A program made the translations under genes and the position numbers. A model generated the notes under the pieces. That model was not told the origin of the DNA. It worked only from the letters and a program-made list of their open reading frames with translations, and did not search any database. From Bacteroidales bacterium CF (GTDB lineage: Bacteria > Bacteroidota > Bacteroidia > Bacteroidales > UBA932), in assembly GCA_000473305.1 (NCBI GenBank), contig CP006772.1, positions 1,984,001 through 2,048,000 on the forward strand: 64,000 nt of DNA, in the 5' to 3' direction. Positions 43,423-50,918 of this stretch are shown here, in pieces. Positions within the stretch are counted from its first letter, which is position 1. Every line of letters starts with the position of its first letter.

Positions 43423-44219
43423 TTTATCTTGCTTTTTAATGGATATTTCAAATTTGAAAATTCTGTAAGTCTTGCCATTACATTTCCCACCTGGATTGGT
43501 GTCTCAATCTGGAGCGGAACCCTGTTTTCGTCTGCCGACAGCCAGATGGCAATGTTCTCACTACCCTTGAACACATTACCGGATGCTGGGGAAACCTCAA
43601 TCTTGTATGTATTGAACACACCAAGCCCACTTACCTTTTTTATCTCTCTACCGATATATGTGTACTTAATTGTATATAATTTGCCGTCAATAGCGAAACT
43701 TGCCTTAGAGATCTCACCATAACTTTTTGCCGAAAAACTCTCATTTCTAATGGCATATATGAGAGAAAGCAGGTCGTATGTCTTTGTCTGCACTTTATGA
43801 AGGGTATCCCTGAAGGGAGCCTCTCTCCTTTTATAAGAGGCCTTTATAGTGTTATCCTTAAGGAAAAAGATATGATTCTTCATTTTATACTTACCCTCCA
43901 GGACATCTCTGTGAAAATAGACGGGAACCACACCTTCAGGATAGAAACGGGATTCGTAATAATCCCTTACTTTAAAGAAAATATCATAGAATTTGAAACT
44001 TTTCCCATTTACCCTGGCCACATAATATTGACCCGAGCTGTCTTTCATCTGATTAATTGTAAATATGGCATCACCAACATCAGTATTAATCGAGGCCCAT
44101 TGATATCTCAACAGGTACCTCAATCTCTCCCCGGGGCCGAATGCCTGAAGACTCTCCTTTTGCGCAAAACCCTCTAGATTGAGGAGGAGTATGACAATCA
44201 ATGAGAGGAGCCTTTTCAT
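43419..44219 (-). CDS. DUF3108-family exported protein
   Basis: A 266-residue protein with a signal peptide at about 1-20 (MKRLLSLIVILLLNLEGFAQ) and a beta-rich DUF3108 domain (GERLRYLLRYQWASINTDVG; GLGVFNTYKIEVSPASG). Family function is unknown; it is periplasmic by signal. It sits between dnaB (adjacent stop/start) and rseC, all in one direction, so dnaB, this gene and the rnf cluster could share transcription. Confidence 0.85.
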   Translation of the reverse strand: MKRLLSLIVILLLNLEGFAQKESLQAFGPGERLRYLLRYQWASINTDVGDAIFTINQMKDSSGQYYVARVNGKSFKFYDIFFKVRDYYESRFYPEGVVPVYFHRDVLEGKYKMKNHIFFLKDNTIKASYKRREAPFRDTLHKVQTKTYDLLSLIYAIRNESFSAKSYGEISKASFAIDGKLYTIKYTYIGREIKKVSGLGVFNTYKIEVSPASGNVFKGSENIAIWLSADENRVPLQIETPIQVGNVMARLTEFSNLKYPLKSKIK

Positions 44220-45722
44220 CTAGAAATCTTTGTCAAATTCAGAGTTTGACATAAACTCGGCACCATTCATCTTTGAAGAGAAGGTCTCTATTCTGTCATT
44301 TGAAAAGACATCCATATCAAGCTTTGCATCGGTGGAATCGACAAACCTCACCTCAGAATGGCGGAATTTCATCTGCACATCCCTTACTTCACCATTTCTG
44401 TGCTTTGCTATGATAATGTCTGTCAAACCGACCAGCTCCGGATGCTCTTCAGAAGATGCATAATAATCCGGCCTGTGTATGAACATTACAATATCGGCAT
44501 CCTGTTCGATAGCGCCCGACTCACGCAGGTCACTCAACTGAGGCCTTTTGGTTCCGCCTCTTGTCTCTACGGCACGGCTCAGCTGAGAAAGTGCTATTAT
44601 AGGTATGTTAAGTTCCTTCGCTATTGCTTTGAGAGAGCGTGAAATTGCGGAAACCTCCTGCTCCCTCATTCCCTTCAATTCGGGAGGTCCTGTCATGAGC
44701 TGAAGGTAGTCAATTATAATCATCTTTACCCCTGCATTAGCTACCAGTCTCCTTGCCTTTGAACGGAACTCGTAAATTGAGAGTGAAGGGGTATCATCTA
44801 TATAAAGAGGAGCCTTAACCAACTTGTTAAGCTTTGTGTTCAACTGCTCCCACTCATAGTCCTCCAGTTTCTTACCTCCCTTTATCTTGTCAGGCTCCAG
44901 ACCTGTCTCACTTATCATCAACCTCTTTGCAAGAAGCAGGGATGACATCTCAAGAGAGAAAAAGGCAACCGGGACATTATGCTCAACAGCCATATTCCTT
45001 GCCATTGTTAGCACAAATGCAGTCTTACCCATTGAAGGTCGGGCGGCAACAATAACAAGGTCGGAAGGCTGCCAGCCTAATGTAACTCTGTCAATTGAGG
45101 TATAGCCAGAAGGAACGCCGCTAAGTCCGTTTGCCTGGGTCTGTGTGTTCTGCAGATCCTCAATAGCTTCAGAAATAATATATTGAATAGCCTGCGTATC
45201 CCTCTTCATATTCCTGTCGGATAGAGTGAATATCTTCTGCTGGGTCGAATCAAGCAGGTCATCCACAGGCAGTGTATCATCGAATGAATCCCTCTGTATC
45301 TGGTATGAGATTGATATGAGCTCTCTCTGGATATATTTCTGGAGCAGTATTTTCGAGTGGTAGTCAATATGGGCTGCAGCTCCAATCTTCATGCTGAGCT
45401 GGCTCAGGTAAAGCGTGCCCCCTACAGCATCAAGCTCACCGGTTTTGTTGAGCTCCTCGGATACAGTGAAAATGTCCACAGGAGCATGCCTTGTAGCGAG
45501 AGCGACTATTGCAGTGAAAATCTTCCTGTTGCTCTCTTTGTAGAAACACTCCGGAATAAGTGTGTCCACCACATCAGTCACAGCATCCGGCTCAAGCATC
45601 AATGCACCGAGCACTGCCTCCTCTATGTCTATGGCCTGAGGTGGTTTCTTTCCCATCTCAAGACTTAGTACATCTATGCCTTTATCGGGGTTCTCCTTTT
45701 TTTTGAACTGTGTTTTAGCCAT
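44220..45722 (-). CDS. dnaB: Replicative DNA helicase DnaB
   Basis: A 500-residue hexameric helicase: N-terminal DnaB domain about 30-135 (AIDIEEAVLGALMLEPDAVT), then a RecA-like domain with Walker A ARPSMGKTAF, Walker B IIIDYLQLMTG and the RSLKAIAKELNIPIIALSQL region. No intein is seen and the length is normal. Unwinds DNA at the replication fork. Confidence 0.97.
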   Translation of the reverse strand: MAKTQFKKKENPDKGIDVLSLEMGKKPPQAIDIEEAVLGALMLEPDAVTDVVDTLIPECFYKESNRKIFTAIVALATRHAPVDIFTVSEELNKTGELDAVGGTLYLSQLSMKIGAAAHIDYHSKILLQKYIQRELISISYQIQRDSFDDTLPVDDLLDSTQQKIFTLSDRNMKRDTQAIQYIISEAIEDLQNTQTQANGLSGVPSGYTSIDRVTLGWQPSDLVIVAARPSMGKTAFVLTMARNMAVEHNVPVAFFSLEMSSLLLAKRLMISETGLEPDKIKGGKKLEDYEWEQLNTKLNKLVKAPLYIDDTPSLSIYEFRSKARRLVANAGVKMIIIDYLQLMTGPPELKGMREQEVSAISRSLKAIAKELNIPIIALSQLSRAVETRGGTKRPQLSDLRESGAIEQDADIVMFIHRPDYYASSEEHPELVGLTDIIIAKHRNGEVRDVQMKFRHSEVRFVDSTDAKLDMDVFSNDRIETFSSKMNGAEFMSNSEFDKDF

Positions 45723-45740
45723 CTAATACTCCTTTATCTT

Positions 45741-46946
45741 TCAAAATACCATTATATCCAAAACCCGTAAAATCTTTTCAACGGCAAAATCGATCTCTTC
45801 CTCCGATATACAGAGAGGCGGGGCAATTCTGAATGCCGTGTCGCTCGAGAGAAACCAATCAGTCATGATATCCTCCTCCAAAAGCAGTCTTACAGCCCTC
45901 TCTCCTGCCCCAGGACGGCCAAGCTCAACCGCCATCAATAGACCTGAAGACCTTATCTCCCTGACAGCAGGGTGTGTTTTAATCTTTTCAGCAAACCTCA
46001 GCGATTTCTCCTCAACCCTCTCAATCCACCCTTCACGCAACAATACCCTCAACGATGCAAGAGCCGCAGCACATGAGACGGGATGACCTCCAAATGTGGT
46101 TATATGCCCCAACGCCGGGTTGTATTGCCACTTCTCCATCAACTCCCCGGATGCGACAAGCGCACCCAACGGCATGCCGCCACCCAATGCTTTTGCTAAG
46201 GTAATAATATCCGGTATAATTCCATACTTCTGGAAAGCAAAAAGTCGTCCGCAGCGGCCGAACCCGGTCTGTATCTCATCGAAAATAAGGAGAGCACCAA
46301 CCTCGTCACATCTTTTCCTCAACGCTTCCAGGTATCCCGACTCAGGCGGAATTATACCAGCCTCTCCCTGTACAGGTTCAATTATTACTGCAGCTGTCCT
46401 TGTGTTTATGGATTTTAGATCATCTACGCTGTTGAATCTTATATGACTTACACCCGGTATAAGAGGCCTGAAGGAGCGTTTCAACTCCTCATCCGTCATC
46501 AGGCTCATAACTCCCTGGGTACTTCCGTGATAGCAGTTATAGCAGCTAATGATCTCACCTCTGCCCGTAGCTCGTTTCGCCAGTTTTATTGCCGCTTCGT
46601 TGGCTTCGCTTCCCGAATTGACATAATATACACTGTTCAGGCTTTCGGGCAATAATGAAGTCAGCAGGGTTGCATGTTCAACCTGAGGTGCCTGTATGAC
46701 CTCCCCGTAGACCATAAGGTGCATATGGCTCTCTACCTGACGTACCACAGCATCCATAACCTCTCTGTTCGCGTGCCCTATGTTGGATACCGCCACACCC
46801 GAGACAAGATCAAGGATTTTCCGTCCATCAGTGCTGTACAAAAAAACGCCCTCTGCCCTATTGATCTCAAGACCAAAAGGAGAGGGGGACGTTTGAGCTA
46901 TATGCCTGAAAAAAAGTTCCCTTAAAGTATAGGGCATCAGTGACAT
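45741..46946 (-). CDS. Class III (acetylornithine/ornithine-type) aminotransferase
   Basis: A 401-residue PLP enzyme of the class III aminotransferase group. The PLP region has YVNSGSEANEAAIKLAKRAT, CYHGSTQGVMSL, IFDEIQTGFGRCGRLFAF and the Schiff-base Lys in TLAKALGGGMPLGA. It could be an ornithine, acetylornithine or other omega-aminotransferase; no arginine genes are adjacent, so no symbol is given. Its start follows the zinc-ribbon gene stop without a gap. Confidence 0.92.
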   Translation of the reverse strand: MSLMPYTLRELFFRHIAQTSPSPFGLEINRAEGVFLYSTDGRKILDLVSGVAVSNIGHANREVMDAVVRQVESHMHLMVYGEVIQAPQVEHATLLTSLLPESLNSVYYVNSGSEANEAAIKLAKRATGRGEIISCYNCYHGSTQGVMSLMTDEELKRSFRPLIPGVSHIRFNSVDDLKSINTRTAAVIIEPVQGEAGIIPPESGYLEALRKRCDEVGALLIFDEIQTGFGRCGRLFAFQKYGIIPDIITLAKALGGGMPLGALVASGELMEKWQYNPALGHITTFGGHPVSCAAALASLRVLLREGWIERVEEKSLRFAEKIKTHPAVREIRSSGLLMAVELGRPGAGERAVRLLLEEDIMTDWFLSSDTAFRIAPPLCISEEEIDFAVEKILRVLDIMVF

Positions 46947-47762
46947 TTATTCCTTCTCGTAGTCTGCACTAACGAGAATCCTTCCACAATACTCACAAAC
47001 GATTATCTTCTTGCTGGAAGCGATATCCATCTGCCTTTGAGGTGGTATCTTATTGAAACAGCCTGCACATGCATCCCTTCTTACAGTAACCACTGCAAGT
47101 CCGTTCCTTGCATTTGAACGTACCTTTTTGTAAGCGGCAAGCATCCTTACATCTATCTGAGCGGCAATCTCATCTGATTTTTTTACAAGCTCCTTCTCCT
47201 CCTTGGATGTTTCTGCAATAATTGAATCAAGCTCACTCTTCTTGTTCTCAAGATCTATGGCTCTCTCCTTTATTGCCTCCTGTGCAGCAGCAACGGCCTC
47301 TTTCTTCTCTGCCAGCGCCAGTGTCTTCTCCTTAATAATCTTTTCAGCATGCTGAACTTCAAGGCCCTGATACTCTATCTCCTTTGTAAGAGAATCATAT
47401 TCACGGTTGTTCTTAACATTGTTTTGCTGACTTGTGTATTTTTCAATAAGAGATTTTGAATTATCCAGATCAATCTTTTTCTGGGAAACCAGCTTCTCAA
47501 TCTCCTTCAGCTCAGCCTGAAGATTATCAAGCCTTGTCTTGAGTCCCTGAATATCATCCTCCAGATCCTGAACCTCAAGTGGAAGCTCTCCCCTAAGAAG
47601 ATGTATCTTATCTATCTTACTGTCTGTCTGTTGCAGATCGTATAAAAGACGCAGCTTTGTCTCCATACTGAGGTCACCCTCATTGGAAGTCTTCTGCAAA
47701 GAAATGAAAGTTCCTCCGTCCAGAGGGGTTTCAATAGTGATTTTTGGTTTAGCTGTTGCCAT
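46947..47762 (-). CDS. Coiled-coil protein with C4 zinc ribbon
   Basis: A 271-residue protein: a long coiled coil over about 35-200 (LRGELPLEVQDLEDDIQGLK and following heptads) and a C-terminal zinc ribbon with two CxxC pairs (CAGC; CEYC) over about 228-262. This is the widespread CT398/CdsZ-like type found beside nif3-like genes, suspected to act in transcription, translation or secretion quality control; the role is unsettled. The N-terminal about 33 residues precede the usual conserved start, so an internal start at METKLRLLYDLQ is possible. Confidence 0.88.
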   Translation of the reverse strand: MATAKPKITIETPLDGGTFISLQKTSNEGDLSMETKLRLLYDLQQTDSKIDKIHLLRGELPLEVQDLEDDIQGLKTRLDNLQAELKEIEKLVSQKKIDLDNSKSLIEKYTSQQNNVKNNREYDSLTKEIEYQGLEVQHAEKIIKEKTLALAEKKEAVAAAQEAIKERAIDLENKKSELDSIIAETSKEEKELVKKSDEIAAQIDVRMLAAYKKVRSNARNGLAVVTVRRDACAGCFNKIPPQRQMDIASSKKIIVCEYCGRILVSADYEKE

Positions 47763-47771
47763 AATCTATTA

Positions 47772-48548
47772 TTAAAAGTAGTGTATGGGATTATTATTTT
47801 TCGCTGCAATGCGAACTGCAAATGTAGGCATTTTTTTTAAAAGAATATCTTTTATCACTTCGAGTACACCCGTCTCGCTTTCATAATGACCGATATCCAT
47901 GATTGCAAAGCCCTTTTCCGTGAAAAAGAGATGATAGGAGATATCTCCTGTGATATATACCTGAGCTCCGGAGTTGAGGGCATCATCTGCAAACGAAGCG
48001 CCGCTCCCTCCGCAAAGTGCTACTCTGCTTACCTTTTCCACAGGAACAGCGGAACTTTTTATACATTTCACACTGAACTCTCTTTTTACTTTTGCCACAA
48101 GTTCGCTATATGACATTGGTTGCGGCAGATTCCCGACCAGACCGGTACCTGTCTCCCCTGAAGGATCAGCTTTAAGGAATGAAATATCCTCCAGACCCAG
48201 TTTCTGTGCCATTTTTCCGCTTACGCCGCTGATTATTTTATCCATATTTGTATGGAGCGAGTATATCACAAGATCTTCCTTTATCGCTTTGATGAGCATC
48301 CTTCCTGTATTGGTATCCGGGGTTATCTGTTTTACACCCCTGAAAATTAAAGGGTGATGTGTAATAATCATATTTGCTCCGGTCTCGACTGCCTCGTCAA
48401 TTACCTCTTCAGTACAATCAAGGGCGAGTATGGCGGATTTAACATCCGTCCCTGTGTCTCCCACTGAGAGTCCGGAATTATCCCAACTCTCCTGTATGGC
48501 TGGCGGTGCAACAGATTCAAGCACCTCTATAATTTTTCCGGCCCTCAT
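47772..48548 (-). CDS. NIF3-like dinuclear metal protein
   Basis: A 258-residue protein of the NIF3/YbgI family. The metal site residues are in ITHHPLIFRGVKQI near 60-72, LHTNMD near 98 and GDISYHLFF near 208. It forms a toroidal hexamer binding two metal ions, but the reaction is not settled (GTP cyclohydrolase-like activity has been suggested for some). It lacks the PII-like insertion seen in longer homologues. Start ATG 48548 is used, not the GTG just before; it overlaps the MerR stop (TGATG). Confidence 0.9.
   Translation of the reverse strand: MRAGKIIEVLESVAPPAIQESWDNSGLSVGDTGTDVKSAILALDCTEEVIDEAVETGANMIITHHPLIFRGVKQITPDTNTGRMLIKAIKEDLVIYSLHTNMDKIISGVSGKMAQKLGLEDISFLKADPSGETGTGLVGNLPQPMSYSELVAKVKREFSVKCIKSSAVPVEKVSRVALCGGSGASFADDALNSGAQVYITGDISYHLFFTEKGFAIMDIGHYESETGVLEVIKDILLKKMPTFAVRIAAKNNNPIHYF
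47819..47826 (-). promoter_or_regulatory. -7 promoter element TACATTTG inside the NIF3-like gene end
   Basis: The minus strand reads TACATTTG 57 bases before the zinc-ribbon gene ATG, within the last codons of the NIF3-like gene. It could give the zinc-ribbon gene and the following aminotransferase their own promoter. Confidence 0.35.
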
Positions 48549-48886
48549 CACAACGAATCTGCAATCTCTGTCAATCTTGCCTTTATGCTGTTCAGAGAGG
48601 TTATAACATCGACTCTTCTGTCGACACCGCTTTTGTTGTCCTTCATCCTGCTGGCAGCACCTTCCAGTGTCATGCCACGCTCCTTTACAAGATAATGGAT
48701 AACTTTAAAATTTGAAACATCGTCAGCAGTGAAGAGCCTGTTTCCCTTTTTGTTCCTTGCCGGTCTTATATACTCCGGGAACTTCTGTGCCCAAAACCTT
48801 ACAAGAGATGTATTCTCATCAAGGATTTCAGCCACTTCACCTATTGTGTAGTACAGCTTCTCTACTTTGAATTCTTTGTACGGCAT
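48548..48886 (-). CDS. MerR-family transcriptional regulator
   Basis: A 112-residue winged-helix protein of MerR type (KLYYTIGEVAEILDENTSLV at the start; SNFKVIHYLVKERGMTLEGA). It has only the DNA-binding part and a short helix, without an effector domain, as in the Bacteroidales MerR next to M23 peptidases and alaS. The target is unknown. It follows the M23 gene by 19 bases. Confidence 0.9.
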   Translation of the reverse strand: MPYKEFKVEKLYYTIGEVAEILDENTSLVRFWAQKFPEYIRPARNKKGNRLFTADDVSNFKVIHYLVKERGMTLEGAASRMKDNKSGVDRRVDVITSLNSIKARLTEIADSL

Positions 48887-48905
48887 GGTTGAAAATTTTA
48901 AATTA

Positions 48906-49862
48906 CTAATCCAGAGACTGACCGCTGCTCATGGCTATGACCTTCATCTCTCTGTACTCCTCGGGAGAGAGGTCCGCAAAGAAATAATCCACAGGGTCCA
49001 TTATATCATCGTTATGTAATACTTCATAATGAAGGTGAGGAGCGAATGAGAGCCCGCTGTTTCCAACACGGGCCACAACGGTTCCCTGTTTTACAGGCTG
49101 TCCCTTTCTCACCAGAATATCTCCCAGGTGTGCGTATTTTGTAATGTAACCGTTCTGATGTGTTATAATGAGTACATTTCCTCTGCCCTTATCACCGGTC
49201 TTTGTAATATCCTTTACAATACCATCTGCTGTCGCCACTACCTGAGCTCCCAAAGATGCAAGCAGATCAAGTCCTGTGTGCTCGACAGAAGTCTTGAAAA
49301 AGGGATGTATTCTTTTTCCTACTCCCGCTCCCGTCTGAGAAACATCCATCCCTCTTACCGGGAGGATAGATGGAATAGATTTTACGGCCGGATTGTTTTT
49401 AAGGACATTTTTTATTGCCTCTATCTTTGCATCCTGCTGTACAAGAAGGCTCTCTGCGTTCTTAACCTTTGAAGTGGTCAGTTTAACCAGTCGGATATCA
49501 GACGATGAATCCAGCTGTGCATAAAGACTTGCCCTGTTTTTTACCGGGAATATATCCGGTGGTTCAGACTTGAAAATACTCTGATATATCTCCTTATCTC
49601 TCTCCTCAAGGTTTGAGATGACATTATCAAGGACCTCCATCTTCTCCACAGCCTTTTTGTATTCCTGAGCCTTGAGCTCGTTCTCCTTTACAAGAAGTTC
49701 CTCCTTGGAAGTGTTGAAAAAGAGCGCAATGATCAAATAATAGAATACGGCAAGAAGAATACTTATCAACACATAGTTCAGCACAACACGAATCTTTCCC
49801 GTGATGCCCAACCTATCCTCAACAAATTTTAACTGATCTTTATTGAATTTGTACTTACTCAT
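48906..49862 (-). CDS. M23-family metallopeptidase, membrane anchored
   Basis: A 318-residue protein: a short cytoplasmic part, a helix at about 25-47, a coiled coil at about 55-90 and a LytM/M23 domain at about 185-300 (HPFFKTSVEHTGLDL; YAHLGDI; APHLHYEV). The zinc ligands His-x3-Asp and HxH are intact, so it may cut peptidoglycan cross-links; similar proteins can also act as activators of other hydrolases. It lies 6 bases after the similar gene upstream, a tandem paralogue. Confidence 0.9.
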   Translation of the reverse strand: MSKYKFNKDQLKFVEDRLGITGKIRVVLNYVLISILLAVFYYLIIALFFNTSKEELLVKENELKAQEYKKAVEKMEVLDNVISNLEERDKEIYQSIFKSEPPDIFPVKNRASLYAQLDSSSDIRLVKLTTSKVKNAESLLVQQDAKIEAIKNVLKNNPAVKSIPSILPVRGMDVSQTGAGVGKRIHPFFKTSVEHTGLDLLASLGAQVVATADGIVKDITKTGDKGRGNVLIITHQNGYITKYAHLGDILVRKGQPVKQGTVVARVGNSGLSFAPHLHYEVLHNDDIMDPVDYFFADLSPEEYREMKVIAMSSGQSLD

Positions 49863-49868
49863 AACAAT

Positions 49869-50834
49869 CTATTGTCCCTTAGGTGTCACCATGGCAAGGA
49901 ACTCATCGGGATTAATATCTCTGTTATAGTAATTCAAAGGATTTACAGGTCGTCCCTGATAGATTACCTCATAGTGGAGATGTGGTCCCTTTGACCTGCC
50001 GGTATTTCCCATCAATGCAATCTGCTCTCCTCTCCTTACCTGTCTGCCCATCACGACAAGACTCGCCTTCAGGTGGGCATAGCGCGTTTTATATCCAAAT
50101 CCATGGTCAACAAGAATAAAGTTCCCGTATCCAAAGAAGTCGTATCCAATTTCAACAACCTTGCCGTTTCCTGTTGCATAAACAGGTTCTCCGACAGGTC
50201 CTGAAAGATCTATTCCTGAGTGCATCCTGTAACGGCCGTTGAAAGGATCAGGACGATATCCGAAGCTGCTTGAGAAACGTATTCTGTGCCCGGCAATATT
50301 AACAGGAGGCATTGCGGGGACACTCAGTGCCAGCTTGTCTGCATTCTTTGCCTGAATCACCACCTCATCGAAAGATTTTGACTGAACGAATGCCTTTTTG
50401 TACAGAACATCCATATTTTCGGCTGTTCTGGTCAGAATCCCCGAATTGTCAATGTTCTTGAGATAGGAGTATCTGTCAACACCTCCGAAGCCTGCATCGC
50501 GCACCTCCTGCGGAATCTCCTCCATACCGAAAATAGGCCTGTAGATATAGTTGTCCCTCATCTGTAATGAGAGCAGAGAGTTGTTAGCCTCCTTAAACCT
50601 TTTGTTCATAAGGTCGAGCTTGTTTGTAAGCTCCTCTGACTCCCTCAAAAGAGTCATCATCTTAGGTGTTTCCAGCCCGAAGTACCTCGTATAAACCAGA
50701 TAATAGACTGAACTGGTAAGTATACTGAGTAGAAATATTATAAAACCCTTTGAAAACTTGGCGCGTAACGGTATCTTGTGAATCTCGTATGCCAACGTCT
50801 CCGGATTGAATTTATATCTACGTTTTTTGGGCAT
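49869..50834 (-). CDS. M23-family metallopeptidase, membrane anchored (tandem paralogue)
   Basis: A 321-residue protein starting MPKKRRYKFNPETLAYEI: one helix at about 28-48, a coiled coil at about 55-90, and an M23 domain with MHSGIDLSG, TRYAHLKAS and GPHLHYEVIY, zinc ligands intact. It parallels the following M23 gene in layout. The ATG at 50834 is chosen because the in-frame TTG upstream falls in the promoter element at 50859-50866. It acts in the periplasm on peptidoglycan or regulates such enzymes. It is divergent from alaS. Confidence 0.9.
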   Translation of the reverse strand: MPKKRRYKFNPETLAYEIHKIPLRAKFSKGFIIFLLSILTSSVYYLVYTRYFGLETPKMMTLLRESEELTNKLDLMNKRFKEANNSLLSLQMRDNYIYRPIFGMEEIPQEVRDAGFGGVDRYSYLKNIDNSGILTRTAENMDVLYKKAFVQSKSFDEVVIQAKNADKLALSVPAMPPVNIAGHRIRFSSSFGYRPDPFNGRYRMHSGIDLSGPVGEPVYATGNGKVVEIGYDFFGYGNFILVDHGFGYKTRYAHLKASLVVMGRQVRRGEQIALMGNTGRSKGPHLHYEVIYQGRPVNPLNYYNRDINPDEFLAMVTPKGQ

Positions 50835-50848
50835 ATAAAAATTGAGGC

Positions 50849-50866
50849 TAAATTTGTGCAAATTTA
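50849..50866. promoter_or_regulatory. Head-to-head -7-like elements between the M23 and alaS genes
   Basis: TAAATTTG (50849-50856, plus strand) and its reverse complement (50859-50866) are separated by two bases and form a palindrome. The minus-strand half is well placed for the M23 gene at 50834. The plus half would give an alternative start for alaS with a longer leader. Confidence 0.45.
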
Positions 50867-50886
50867 AATAATTTTAAATAAAAACC

Positions 50887-50894
50887 TATTTTTG
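50887..50894 (+). promoter_or_regulatory. -7 promoter element TATTTTTG of alaS
   Basis: TATTTTTG matches TAnnTTTG and lies 24 bases before the alaS ATG, so the leader would be under 20 bases and too short for a T-box or attenuator. Confidence 0.5.
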
Positions 50895-50918
50895 TGGTCC
50901 ATTTAGAACCAACCAAAT

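Noticed and set aside
45357-45668. Plus-strand open frame inside dnaB
   Set aside because: It is a shadow of dnaB with no domain, and its composition follows the dnaB codons.
50867-50918. T-box or attenuator before alaS
   Set aside because: The likely leader is under 20 bases (under 60 from the farther -7 element), with no T-box sequence or terminator stem.
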